Source: Lentinus brumalis (lineage: Eukaryota; Basidiomycota; Agaricomycetes; Polyporales; Polyporaceae). From it: DNA of 64,000 nucleotides. The position numbers were made by a program, and so were the translations under genes. The DNA is taken from contig MARA01000052.1 of the NCBI GenBank assembly GCA_001792895.1, positions 124,001 through 188,000 on the forward strand. Direction: 5' to 3'. Shown in pieces: positions 47,218 through 57,152 of this stretch (position 1 is the first letter of the stretch; every line of letters begins with the position of its first letter). The notes under the pieces were generated by a model. It searched no databases and was not told the origin of the DNA. It worked only from the letters and a program-made list of their open reading frames with translations.

Positions 47218-47885
47218 TCTGCAGGTTCACCGGTGTGCGTGCGTGCGCTCAGAAGACCTGATCTGTTCGCAGACATGCACGGCATGTCCGGTGGACTATT
47301 CTGCGCACATGACGTGCTCGCCGCACCGCCGCTTCATCATAAATACTGAGTGCGCAGGTTGGTCAGACTCACGTTCGAGTCATGGACTTGTCGTTGACGG
47401 CCAATTCCTTGTCAGCCGACCCGAAGTGCCAGCGCATCTGCGTTCGGCGATTGGTCTCATGTTGGAGCTCCAGCTCGCCAGTTTTGAGCACTGCTATCAG
47501 ACTACACTAGTTATGTGGGCCGCACCTGTTCATAGGAACTCCTGTCGGGGACGTACTCGCAATAATGAGTGGATTGCGGAGAAGACGCGGCGCGCCGGAG
47601 GCATTGTGGCGTGTAACCGCCCGCAATGTTCATTGCCACAAGGCTACCAGACGGAGTGTCGGACTTTGCCGACAAACCTACGCGGAACCAATTCCTCCTC
47701 CCACGCGCATCTCGAGTACGCCTGATGCGATGAGTTCCGTCACGTATCTCGTGAGTTAGTGATCGATATCGGATTTCACGGCGTGTTCCTCATAGCAATG
47801 GCGCTTCATCAAAAACACTCAGCACCAGAGCCTCCCGATCGTAATCCACCCACATTCTTTTCCTATCTGCTTCGGGCGTTCTACA
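47218..47885. other. No confident gene
   Basis: A plus-strand ORF of 172 codons (47,207-47,725) covers most of this stretch but has no domain, signal peptide or splice support. It is left unannotated as a gene. Confidence 0.35.
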
Positions 47886-48466
47886 ATGTCGCTCGCTCTT
47901 GCGTTCTCCAACCCTCTCGTGGCTCCGTGCGTCTTTGAACCCCTCTGCCTTCTCACTGTCGTTAACAACTGTCTAGGAGAGTGCAGACCCATTTTAGGGA
48001 CAAGACCGGCTATTTCGCCACCATTACATCCACACAGTCCGAAGTCATCATGGCTCGTGCAACGATCACCGTCGTCGAGGTTCGGGACTCTACAACCGCT
48101 CGCTCACATTGTGAGTAGTCATCCGGTTTCGCTTCCTTCCACGTTCCTCAATCCCTCAAAGATGGTCTCGGCGTGTACCCAAACGACAGCATGTACCCTG
48201 CACTCATGATTGAGATGCAGTCGGATGCTTGGGTGTTAGATTGGAAAGAGGTGAGATCCACACGCACGCGTCATACACCAACGACGACATTCCTTCGCGA
48301 AGTTCTCACGTCGGTTCCGTTGCAGGGAATGCGCATACTCACCTATCAAGGCATGTCACAGGGGACTAACATTTGTCGTTGCATACGCATCGGGAACCAT
48401 GCCCGCTTCATGCAACTAGCTACCATTTGTTCCAGCGTGAAGCTGGTCAGCTTGTTATCGTCCTAG
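47886..48466 (+). CDS. Small protein of 134 aa, unknown
   Basis: Four exons, 47,886-47,926, 47,977-48,110, 48,162-48,250 and 48,326-48,466, join in compatible phases (2, 1, 0). The protein begins MSLALAFSNPLVAPRVQTHF, continues with DKTGYFATITSTQSEVIMAR, ATITVVEVRDSTTARSHYGL and ALMIEMQSDAWVLDWKE, and ends with GMRILTYQGMSQG and a Cys-containing tail. The last exon is less certain because another frame is also open there. No family is recognised. It is one of three small genes of similar size in the F-box-rich right part. Confidence 0.5.
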
Positions 48467-48659
48467 TAATCCCCCTTGTACTCTACGCTCCCTCTAAGGA
48501 ACGAACAACACAGCGCGCCCTTATTGATGCCCCTGAAAGCAACACGAGAGAAACGATAACAACGGTAGAAATTCCACAATCAGATACAAGTCTTCTACAA
48601 GCTTCAGTACTTCTTCTTGATCTAGTCGCTCTCTATTTACGACCCTCCAACTCGTCGAC

Positions 48660-48980
48660 TCAGTTTGCGCGAACTTGGCTGCGCAGCCATCTCCATTGAA
48701 TTCATCAGTGAAAACGTCAAGACAGACAACAAATCAGTGCTTACTGTTCCACAAAATTTCCGATGAGTGGGATCTCCGGCCGAGTGATGCTCACGGCACT
48801 CCCTCGTTCTCGACAGCCTCGCTTCACGACCAGCAGATTGCCGCGCCAATTCACGGAGAAGAGGGCTTGGACAAGGTCGTTCGGATGCCCGTAGTGCGAT
48901 CTCCTTCCGCGGGCGGTCAGAAAGAAGATGTCGAACCCGTGCCCGAGCCGAGTATCGGAGCCGGGGTACTCCCACAGCGT
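48660..48980 (-). pseudogene. 3' part of host gene split by the hAT element
   Basis: The exon from the hAT junction to 48,745 encodes WEYPGSDTRLGHGFDIFFLT then RSHYGHPNDLVQALFSVNWR and PEIPLIGNFVE. A GTAAGC donor and a last tiny exon (48,678-48,660, phase 2) finish the frame. The 5' part of the same gene lies at 53,290-53,625, beyond the transposon. With the element and one target copy ignored, both halves are in one frame. The family is unknown; the intact protein would be about 176 aa. Confidence 0.7.
48973..48980. repeat. Left 8-bp target-site duplication
   Basis: CACAGCGT directly flanks the left end of the hAT element and recurs exactly at 53,290-53,297. Eight bp is the diagnostic hAT duplication length. 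Confidence 0.95.
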
Positions 48981-48990
48981 TAGTGTTGCA

Positions 48991-49212
48991 CGGTCTGGTC
49001 CGAGGACCACCACAGGACCGCGGTCCAGACCGGACCGCGGGGGCTCGGACTGAGACCAGGACCGCTTGCCATCGGTCCAGTCTGGTGGTCCGGTCTCGGT
49101 CCTGTGTGATGCCGCCATCCCTCGAGACCGCTAAGGACCGTGAAGACCGGTCTCGGACTGCTGCTCAGGACTGGTCCCAGACCGGTCAAGGACCGGTCCT
49201 AGACTGGTCTTG
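48991..49212. repeat. Left subterminal repeat array of the hAT element
   Basis: Many overlapping copies of GGACCG, GACCGGTC and CGGTCTCGG-type motifs in both orientations. The right end has a similar array, so these are probably transposase binding sites rather than host sequence. Confidence 0.8.
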
Positions 49213-49408
49213 AATGACTTCAAAAACAAATGTTGGTGGCGCGCGGCGCGTCGGCGGGTGGCTTGCTCGGACAGATGCACCCTCTCAATTCAAAGCCAGC
49301 ATACCTAGCTACTATACAGTTCTCCGGAGGGTCCCGGAGGCACGTTGTTGGTTCATTACTAGAAGCCAGAGTGTTCACGTACACGTACAACCAGCGCCAT
49401 TCAATTCT

Positions 49409-52400
49409 ATGGCAGCGTCAAAGGAACGCGACAGCAAACGTAAAGTAGCCGAGGATGCAACGTCAGGCGAAGAGGACGGAGAGGAGCCGCAACCACCGAA
49501 GAAGAAGACGAAGACAGAGGGCACAAAAAAGGGTACGTAATATCGGAGTGCTGCTATGACTGAGGGTGACTAATCATGGGGTGTACGTGCTAGGCAAGAA
49601 GGCATCAAAGAAAGGGCCTGTCGTCGTAGACTCTAGCAGTGATGAAGAGGAGGGGGAGGGAGATGAGGAAGACGAGCAGGAAGAAGGGGATCATGAAGAG
49701 CATGAGGAAGAGGGTGATGACGACGATGTCAATGGGGTACGAGGCTCACTTGATGTTCATCAGAGATTGCGCTGATGCAGGAGAACGTTCGACTTACCAG
49801 GGAGATGAGCTCTCGGTGCCCAAGAAAACCACGCAGCGCACGGACACCACCCGGGACCTCCTGCTCTTCTTCGGGCCAACGGTCACAGTGCAGTTTGTCG
49901 GGCAGGCGGCGAGAAAGGCGAAGGGAAAGGGTCAAGGAAAGAGTATGAAGGGGAATGATGAGAAGGGCCGCTGGTGTGGGAGGTGCAGGTTAGTCAGGCT
50001 GTATTCGCAAAGTTCGGAGGGACTGCTACTCACCAAAGGCATCCAGAACCGACCCCAAGGTTGTCGCTGCTGACGGAGACCGCGCTGGTTGGTTCCGTGG
50101 CGGCAACTCCTCGTGTCGCCGCCACATCGCGCGCGATCACTATGCCGAGTATACGAGGTTGTGCAAGGAGGAGGGGATTGACGAACAGACGGAGGCGATT
50201 CCGAAGAAGATACAAGAGGAGCGAGTGAGAGAGAGAGAGGCGGCGGCGGGAGGGAAGAAGAGCAAGCAGCAGACTACGCTCGACCTCGTCGTAAAGAAGG
50301 TTAAAGTTCCGACGAGCTTCTCGCCGGACGCTATTCTCAAGCATGTGACAATCTTGATCGTCACGGGAGACCAAGTAAGTCGCCGTGTTACTGTGCACGT
50401 TAGCAGTAGAGAGGTTCCAGACTGACGGAACTGACTTCACAGGCTCTCGCCCTCGCCAGTGAAGTAGCCTTCCAGAATGTATTGGTAGTAATGCGCCCGA
50501 AGACGCGCAAGTCCGAACTCCCCACGCGCACAACAGTGCGCACACGCATCACGAACGAGTATGTCTTGTACCTCGACGGCCTTGTGTTAGCCGTCCACGC
50601 AGCCCCGGGGAACATCTCAGTCTTGTGGGATCTTTGGACGGCACCACACACGTCCACCCCATACCTCGGGATGATCATCACATGGATCGAGGTCGACCCC
50701 GTCACAAAGACCTGGAAACTGCGCTCCGAGGTCGCCGCGATGCACGAAATCCTCGGCAAGCATAGTGGCGTCAACCTCGGACGCTACTTCATTCTATTCC
50801 TGGACCGCGTTGGCGTAACCTCTAAGGAACATTCGAAGGTGAGTACTTACTCTGACAGTTCCGAGACCTGATCTAATCCAATTGCAGCTTGGTCATGTCA
50901 CCAACGACAATGCATCAACCAATCCATGCGCAGCCAAAGAGGCCGCTGACATCCTGAAGAAACGTGGGGTGCTAGGGGACTGGAACGCGAGTGAACAAGA
51001 TCTGGGGTAAGATTATCATGTTCCGCGCGCGCGTGCATGCAGTCTAACCGGATTCGTCAGATGTTTCGGGCATATTGTACAGCTCAGCATCGAAGACTTC
51101 ATGGGGCACGTCACCCGGAAGGCCGCAGTCGAGTCCAAAGAAGCCATCTGGAACTACGACCCCAAGGAAGAGGGTACGGCCATCAACGGTGGTCTCGACG
51201 TGATCGCCGTCATCCGCACCATTGCAGTCAAGGTGAGTACTGTACGCTTCTCATTGGCTCCTCGAGGGCGGCCGCGCACTGGTCCATGCATGCGCGCAGC
51301 ATGGGCGGGGCGCGCATGCGTGAATGTGTGTATGATGCGCGCCCCGCTCCAGGCACGGGCTGCCCGAGGCCTGTCTCGAAGGGCAGCTGCGTCTTTCGCC
51401 CGGGCTGTGCATCTGCGCGCCGCCGATTATCTTCAAGTACCTGCCCTCAGTAGTCTGTGCGGGTCTCATACCTTGCTGACCGCTTTCGCAGGTGCAAGCG
51501 TCTGGGCCCCGTAAGAAGTACTTCGAGGATCTTCAGATTGCATGCGGCGGTACGAAGGCCCTGGTGATTCCGCTCCACGGCAACACGCGCTGGGGCAGCG
51601 CATGGAAGATGCTGGCGAGGGCGTACTTTCTGCGCCAGGTCAGTCGTTCATCCCACGTGTTGCGCGCTGGTCTCCTGCTGATGTCCACATTCATCTAGGC
51701 CCTAGACCAGTTCATCAGCACGGCAGACCTCAAGTTTGGCCCGATCACAAGGAAGAAGATCCCTGGGCAAAAGAAGTTGAAGGTCATCAGGTGGACAGCA
51801 TTTCAGCTCGACGACGACGACTGGCAGAAGGTCAAGTTGTGCGCAGATATCCTCGCGGTACGTTCGCCGTCATTCTATCACCACTCAACGGTGGGTCGCG
51901 TGCTGATATGACGCATGTATGATATCTTTCAGGACGCGAACCGCTATCACCAGGCGTGTTCCATGACGCGCACCCCGACCCTATGGCTGGTCATCCCCGC
52001 CATGGAATCCCTCTCGTCTCGCTGGGAGAAGAAGGCGGAGGACCCTAAGTACGAGCTGTTCCACGACGCCCTCCGCAAGGGTTTGGACAAGCTCCTGAAG
52101 TACTATCTCCGCCTTGACGACGCGTACGCATACATACTCGCACTGTGTACGTACATGCTCTCTGTCATACCGCCGAAGCCTCTGCTGACCCCTTCCCAGT
52201 CCTCCACCCTTACTTCAAACTCCGGTACATCGAGGAGAAGTGGGGCGGCGAGGAAGAATATCAGGCGGCGCTCAAGAACAAGGAGCCCAACGCCCGGAAC
52301 TGGCAGAAGTTCGCGCGTGGCGTGGTCGAGAAGGCGGTCAGTCCTGATTGATTTTGCTGATGCATTCAGATCTGGCTAACAAATGATACCGTACGTACAG

Positions 52401-52988
52401 ATGAAGCGCTACTGGCCGATACGCATCAAGATCATTGACAGCAACGGCGCCGCGGCGCGGGATGCAGACGCGGCCACGGCATCACAGTCACGCTCTCATG
52501 CGGAGGACGGGGATGAGTCCGAGGACGAGTACGATAAGTCGCGGCGGGAGCGTCTTCTGGAAGGCGAAGGTGATGCTGATGGGTGGAGGGCGGAGCTGCA
52601 ACGGTACGAGGCAGATCTATCCCCGGAGGTGACGAAGAAGACGGACTTGGTGCAGTTCTGGTCAGAACACCCCACCGTGTACCCCACGATCGCCCGCATG
52701 GCGATCGATATCCTGCCTGTTGCGGCAGCCTCTACGGGCGCGGAGTCGCTGTTCTCTCGTGCGAAAGAGGTTACCACTGATCGCCGTTCACGCCTAGACC
52801 CCGAGCTCCTCGAGCAAATCCAGACCTTGAGCTGGCACTGGAAGGGAACGCTGCCCGACTACGCTAGCATCAACCAGGAAACCGTTGAGGTCGTTGGGGA
52901 GGAGATCAAGGAGTTTGAGTTCATGGAGTCCCAGGATGCGTTGTTGGCGGAGATGGATGAGCCGCTGTGGGCCTCGCAGGGTCAGTAG
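49409..52988 (+). CDS. hAT transposase with BED-type zinc finger
   Basis: The transposase cuts and pastes the surrounding element. The start is at 49,409 (MAASKERDSKRKVAEDATSG), followed by a Lys-rich nuclear signal and a long Glu/Asp run. A BED-type zinc finger is formed by WCGRC and CRRHIARDHYAEY (residues C-x2-C and H-x4-H). The catalytic core shows SVLWDLWTAPHTSTPYLGMI (first Asp), VTNDNASTNPC (second Asp), CFGHIVQLSIEDF (the CxxH motif), and TRWGSAWKMLARA. The C-terminal dimerisation region holds DLVQFWSEHPTVYPTIARMA then ILPVAAASTGAESLFSRAKE and RSRLDPELLEQIQ. About a dozen short exons are open and, where checked (for example 49,532/49,594 and 49,736), phase-compatible. No disabling stop was seen. 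Confidence 0.9.
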
Positions 52989-53067
52989 TGTAATACACGG
53001 TGTATTAACTGTTGTCTCAATGGTCTGTACATCTTGTGTGCGATTCGTTCACCTCAGAACATGTGCA

Positions 53068-53279
53068 AGACCGGTCTGGGACCGGTCTTGCACGGTCTTG
53101 GACCGGTCTGGACCGAATGCGGTCCCAGACCGGTCTGGACCGAGGACCGGACCGATATGTGGTCCGGTCCTTGTAAGACCGGACTGCGGTCCCAGTCCTG
53201 ACCTCATACGCCGGTCCTGGTCCTGGTCTTGGTCCCGGTCCTGCGGAAAATGGTCAAAAGACCGGACCGGACCGGACCC
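53068..53279. repeat. Right subterminal repeat array of the hAT element
   Basis: About a dozen GACCGGTC, GGACCGGAC and related motifs, mirroring the left array. The array lies between the transposase stop and the right inverted repeat. Confidence 0.8.
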
Positions 53280-53289
53280 TGCAACACTA

Positions 53290-53297
53290 CACAGCGT
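53290..53297. repeat. Right 8-bp target-site duplication
   Basis: CACAGCGT, identical to the copy at 48,973-48,980. Confidence 0.95.
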
Positions 53298-53625
53298 GAC
53301 GGATCGCTGCTGCCTTCCGAACCACTTGTCGACGTTCAGATCTTCGGGCCAAGGCAGACTACCGCATGCAGGATCGTAATCATTCTGGATCGGAAGCAGC
53401 ACGGGCTGGGGGCGCCGGGCGCCGACTTGATAGATGAGTCCGTATCGGGCTCCAGTAAGAAGACGCTTGTTGCACATCGTCAATATTGCGCACCGACACA
53501 TGGTACTACTGACTCACCGCTTCGAGTGCGCTTCTGATGCGCCTATTGTGTTCAGGAACATACAGATATCCGGTGGGCTCAGGACCCCGTCGAGACACGG
53601 GCAATCGACGTCGCTGGCGGACCAT
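53290..53625 (-). pseudogene. 5' part of host gene split by the hAT element
   Basis: A start at 53,625 (MVRQRRRLPVSRRGPEPTGY) leads through LYVPEHNRRIRSALEA to a GTGAGT donor after 53,518; the next exon starts at 53,465 with RLLTGARYGLIYQVGARRPQ and continues PWPEDLNVDKWFGRQQRSVT to the hAT junction. The frame then enters transposon sequence. The 3' part is at 48,660-48,980. An upstream exon instead of the proposed start is possible. No family is recognised. Confidence 0.65.
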
Positions 53626-54227
53626 AGCAACTTCGAATCACAGCAGGCTGCAAAGGTGCTTCAGAATGTTGCCCGAGGGGTGGCGAAACCGCAACGAAAC
53701 TTACCCGCAACGTCAGCCTACCGAGGACACCGACCATTGCCGTGGTGAACCTAATGCTCATATACTCACCTGCGGTTCTGTCAGTGTACTTACTTTCGGC
53801 ATTTTCCAACAGCCGAACATCGAACTCGACTTCATGGAACCTGACGACATCTTTGACAGACACATGGATGCCCCAGACGGTCAGCTGACATGATGTCACA
53901 GAGGGAGTCCTTCTTGAGCGACGTGCATCGTCAGCCGGTGCCGGCTCAGTGCTCACGCATGCTGGCCATACGTACCCGTAGGGCACAACAATATTGCCCC
54001 TTATCACGGCCGAACAGCGCCTGGAGTCCTCTGAAGTCCCGCCATCTTCTAACCTGACGCAACTCGCCGCCACGGATCTTGCCGTTCGATGCGGTATCAT
54101 GCATGCATCACAGTTCTGGGGCATCTGATTTTCGCGTGAGCAGCACGATGGCATGATAGCGTGAAGCAGTTCAGGGTCTCTCCTCAACTTACGACTTGTC
54201 CTTCTCCCCTTCAGTCCGCCCTCTCCC
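53626..54227. other. No confident gene
   Basis: Overlapping ORFs occur on both strands. A minus-strand piece (VVRFHEVEFDVRLLENAES, about 53,880-53,800) looks protein-like and is followed by a GTAAGT donor, so it may be an upstream exon of the split host gene, but the join was not in phase with the chosen start. Confidence 0.3.
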
Positions 54228-54771
54228 ATGAGCTCACGCACTTACTTCAATTGCGACAACGTCCAGTTCAGCGCAACACACCGTGGCAACCCGCTCGGCG
54301 TGGACGACGACTGGCAACCCGCGAAGGTCTATGTCACCGAGTTTACTGACGACACACGTAAGCATCTCCTTTGCATATGTCCCAGAACATGAACTGACCA
54401 CCACTATCTCAGGCTGGTTGTTCGTGTCGACGGACGTTGAGGAGGCCGCGCCCGTCGTGTTTCGGGTCATCAAGGAGGGCTGGGATCTACACTGTGATGA
54501 GGTGAGCCACCTTTGACATCTGGACGGCGGTTGCATGCTCACCAGACATTCACAGCGGTCGTTGACCATGGGAATGCACAAGGGCGAGACTGATGTGCTC
54601 ACCACCGTACACAAGCTCCGCTTCGTCTCTCGTCGAGACTTCTGGGGCTTTGTTGCGCACATGGCTTACGGTCGTCTCAAGTCATATGAAGCAAGCGTAG
54701 GATGGACCGATGCGTCCGGCTCACAAGCCATGCAGACGTTCCCAGAGAGTCTGGTGCCTCCCCCGTCGTAG
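54228..54771 (+). CDS. Small protein of 144 aa, unknown
   Basis: Exons 54,228-54,357, 54,413-54,501 and 54,556-54,771 join in phases 1 and 0 with GTAAGC and GTGAGC donors. The protein begins MSSRTYFNCDNVQFSATHRG, then DDDWQPAKVYVTEFTDDTRW, LFVSTDVEEAAPVVFRVIKE, and later TDVLTTVHKLRFVSRRDFWG and AYGRLKSYEASVGWTDASGS. The mixed strand-rich composition without signal peptide suggests a compact cytosolic protein. Another acceptor 15 nt upstream for exon 3 would hit an early stop. The family is not recognised. Confidence 0.6.
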
Positions 54772-55179
54772 TTCTGTACTCGTACTGGTATCTTGTCAAC
54801 CGCGCGCATACCCATTTCGACCTCCAGCGGAGAACTTGCCCAGAGCGGCTTGTGTGATCTGTACAACGCGGACGCCGCTGTATTGTCAAGTGTCAGTACC
54901 TTTACACGCGTATAGAGATGAGCGAACGCACGACGGGTTGACGGGGTAATTCTTACTTACTTATTCGCGACGAGAGCGACATTGGAAGAGGCAAAAACAA
55001 CGCCGTGCGAGTCAGCACCGATGCAAGCTGCAACCATGCACTCATGGCACACCGGAGAGCACTTGTAAGACGCTATGAAGGAAAGAATGCAGTACGTAGA
55101 CGGAGTGGTGGACACCGGACGGCGATATGGGTAGTATTACAAAGGCTGAGCCAACAACTTCGTGCGGGGACATAGTCGT
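54772..55179. other. Intergenic, convergent gene ends
   Basis: It lies between the 3' ends of the small plus-strand gene and the minus-strand F-box/NTase-like gene. No gene or clear terminator hairpin is seen. Confidence 0.4.
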
Positions 55180-56055
55180 CTACAGAGTCTGGTGGAGTTC
55201 CCCTGAACCGAGTATACCATTCCTATCTTCGAAGCAACGTCCTCCACAAGGACGGCTATCCAACCGCCAAACGACCCAGGTCCGGATAGGTTTTGCAACG
55301 AGAGGCTTGATGCGAGCGGCCAGTGCGCCGCGGTCATGGAAATGTCGAGCCTGCGATGCACATGCCCATTTCTCCCCACCACAACCCCTCAGCTCCTGAT
55401 ACTCGGGCCAGCGACGGACGTCTAGACGGACGTCAAACCGCCGCAAGATGGCTTCCTTCACACAGGCCAGCTGTGCAGCCGGCGAGCCGCCATGGCCAAG
55501 CAACGCACGACGGGCAAAGAGCAGAGACGGATATGGGGAGCCGAAATAGGATGGGTTGACGTACACCACGAGGTGGCTCGCCACGCTGCCCGGAATCGGA
55601 GCGAGGGGGTCCATGCCCGTGCTGCACAGGACAGTCAACTCCGCGGACCCGATCCATAAGTGAGCGATAGCACGGGTGCCACGATTGTCGGCGCAGGTGC
55701 GGAAGGAGGATAAGTGTGCATGGTGTTGGCGCTCCAGGAAAGTCACGAAGGGAACGAACTCGTCGTTGGGCACTGCGACTTCGAGAGTCTTAGGCACGAA
55801 GGAGTTGTCCCGCAACATGAAGAGCAATGCAACATCGCCACATAGGACGGCATCGTGGAGAATGAGTGCGTCGAGGAAGTTCTCGGCATCGGGGACAAAG
55901 TCGCAAACGAGGACAACCATAGTTGTCATGAGCTCCTCGGACGAAAGGGCTAGAAGCGACTTGGAGCAGAGGCGGAACTGTAGCAGTGCGGGTAGTTGGA
56001 GGTGGCGACAAATATTGGCGAGGATTGTCTCCGGGAACCGTTGCAGAGTCGACAT
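55180..56055 (-). CDS. F-box protein with degenerate NTase-like region
   Basis: Starting at 56,055, MSTLQRFPETILANICRHLQ then LPALLQFRLCSKSLLALSSE is a clear F-box. About 45 residues later, AVLCGDVALLFMLRDNSFV and LEVAVPNDEFVPFVTFL occupy the place where the paralogue at 44.2-45.5 kb has VVSGSAALLHFSRG and DLDIYVP. The GS and DxD residues of an active nucleotidyltransferase are absent (GD, and no acidic pair before the VP), so this copy is probably catalytically dead. The later YVNPSYFGSPYPSLLFARRA matches the family's conserved strand. The frame is intronless for 292 aa; an unrecognised 3' intron is possible. An ATG 72 nt upstream is less likely as start. Confidence 0.62.
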   Translation of the reverse strand: MSTLQRFPETILANICRHLQLPALLQFRLCSKSLLALSSEELMTTMVVLVCDFVPDAENFLDALILHDAVLCGDVALLFMLRDNSFVPKTLEVAVPNDEFVPFVTFLERQHHAHLSSFRTCADNRGTRAIAHLWIGSAELTVLCSTGMDPLAPIPGSVASHLVVYVNPSYFGSPYPSLLFARRALLGHGGSPAAQLACVKEAILRRFDVRLDVRRWPEYQELRGCGGEKWACASQARHFHDRGALAARIKPLVAKPIRTWVVWRLDSRPCGGRCFEDRNGILGSGELHQTL

Positions 56056-56360
56056 CGAGCCGCGGGAGAATGTGAGAGAACACGGCCACGCTAATAAGTA
56101 ACAATCACCAGTCCGATTTATGATCACGAGGATGGAACATCATGTGAGGCTACGTCGCAATAATACGTGGGCACACTCGAGCACCGGGAATGACGAGACG
56201 GAGACCACTATGACAGTGATCGCCACACGTCCGACCACCTCTCCACCAAATAGCAGTGTACTCGTCGACCTCCCTCGTGCGAGGGTCAAGGCGAGCCGCA
56301 CCGCCGATGGGCAGCATGGATCCTAAGAAACAGGGGTCAGTTCGACGACATGACGACCAG
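56056..56360. other. Intergenic between tandem family members
   Basis: Promoter region of the 55.2 kb gene and 3' flank of the 56.4 kb gene. No element stands out. Confidence 0.35.
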
Positions 56361-57152
56361 TTAGATGACAGTACCTTCTATGCAGTGCTCATCGCCAAAC
56401 GCGCGAACAGCGACAGCACAGTCAGCTGAAGCACGGCCGTCACATGTCCCGGCGTCCGAGAACATGCTCGGTTGTGTCGCAAATTCCCATCCGTTGTGTT
56501 CCCAAATAGTGATCTGGATCCTCATCTCCACTGGAATAACACGATACGCGTCCAGGCAGTACGGGTTGAGCAAGGCACGACCGGTTTGCACGAGGGTGGG
56601 ATATGCAGACGAGAACCAGGTAGAGCTGACATAGTTGAACAGAGCGGAATTGAATTGCGACGTCAGGGGTAGAAGCGGCGATGTAGTGGTGCTTTGAGCG
56701 ACGTCGAATATGAAGCCACCTTTGGAAATGCGAACCGCCACGCTGACCCCGCGCGGGAAAACACCGTCGTGCCCCGGCATCGGCACTATCGTGAAGTCCT
56801 CGACCTCAACAAGGTAGGAGAGAACGAACGCGAAGGTGTCCTCGGGGGTATAGATCGTAGCAAAAGGCGGCCTGCCGTAGCGAGGGTACAGGATGTAGAG
56901 GGCCGCAATGCCGCTGATCACGGAGGATGAGAGGTGCATGATGTTCGCGAACGCAACGTAATCCGCGACTGCGGGTGTGACCACACGACGAACTCGGTGA
57001 GACAGTGCTGCGACGACGTACTCGTCCGCTACACCGGACGTGCGACGCAATTGAAGGAGGTCCTCCGCATCCGCGTAGTCGAGAGTAAGGATTGAGATAT
57101 CACGACCCAGACTGGGGAACAGGGGCGCAGGAGGATACGTGAGCGTGCGCAT
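56361..57152 (-). CDS. Degenerate F-box/NTase-like family protein
   Basis: The 263-aa single-exon ORF starts at 57,152. The N-terminal part (ISILTLDYADAEDLLQLRRT and ALSHRVRRVVTPAVADYVAF) is a weak F-box-like helical region. SSVISGIAALYILYPRYG followed by TIYTPEDTFAFVLSYL occupies the NTase position but lacks the GS/DxD catalytic pattern. NYVSSTWFSSAYPTLVQTGR matches NYFTSTYAVSLFP of the 44 kb paralogue and VNPSYFGSPYPSLLFARRA of the 55 kb one. It forms a head-to-tail pair with the 55.2 kb gene. The function is unknown; loss of catalysis is inferred from missing residues. Confidence 0.58.
   Translation of the reverse strand: MRTLTYPPAPLFPSLGRDISILTLDYADAEDLLQLRRTSGVADEYVVAALSHRVRRVVTPAVADYVAFANIMHLSSSVISGIAALYILYPRYGRPPFATIYTPEDTFAFVLSYLVEVEDFTIVPMPGHDGVFPRGVSVAVRISKGGFIFDVAQSTTTSPLLPLTSQFNSALFNYVSSTWFSSAYPTLVQTGRALLNPYCLDAYRVIPVEMRIQITIWEHNGWEFATQPSMFSDAGTCDGRASADCAVAVRAFGDEHCIEGTVI

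Larger units (their letters stand above)
48981..53289 (+). mobile_element. Complete hAT-superfamily DNA transposon (4,309 bp)
   Basis: The element begins TAGTGTTGCA (48,981-48,990) and ends TGCAACACTA (53,280-53,289), perfect 10-bp terminal inverted repeats. It is flanked by an exact 8-bp duplication. Both ends carry dense subterminal arrays of GACCGGTC/GGACCGGAC-type motifs (48,991-49,212 and 53,068-53,279), which in hAT elements serve as transposase binding sites. Between them is a plus-strand transposase gene with all conserved hAT regions. The perfect inverted repeats, perfect target duplication and open exons suggest a young, perhaps still active insertion. It interrupts a coding exon of a minus-strand gene. 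Confidence 0.95.

Noticed and set aside
47207..47725. 172-codon plus-strand ORF upstream of the small 47.9 kb gene
   Set aside because: No recognisable motif, and it overlaps the promoter of the minus-strand F-box gene; support was too weak.
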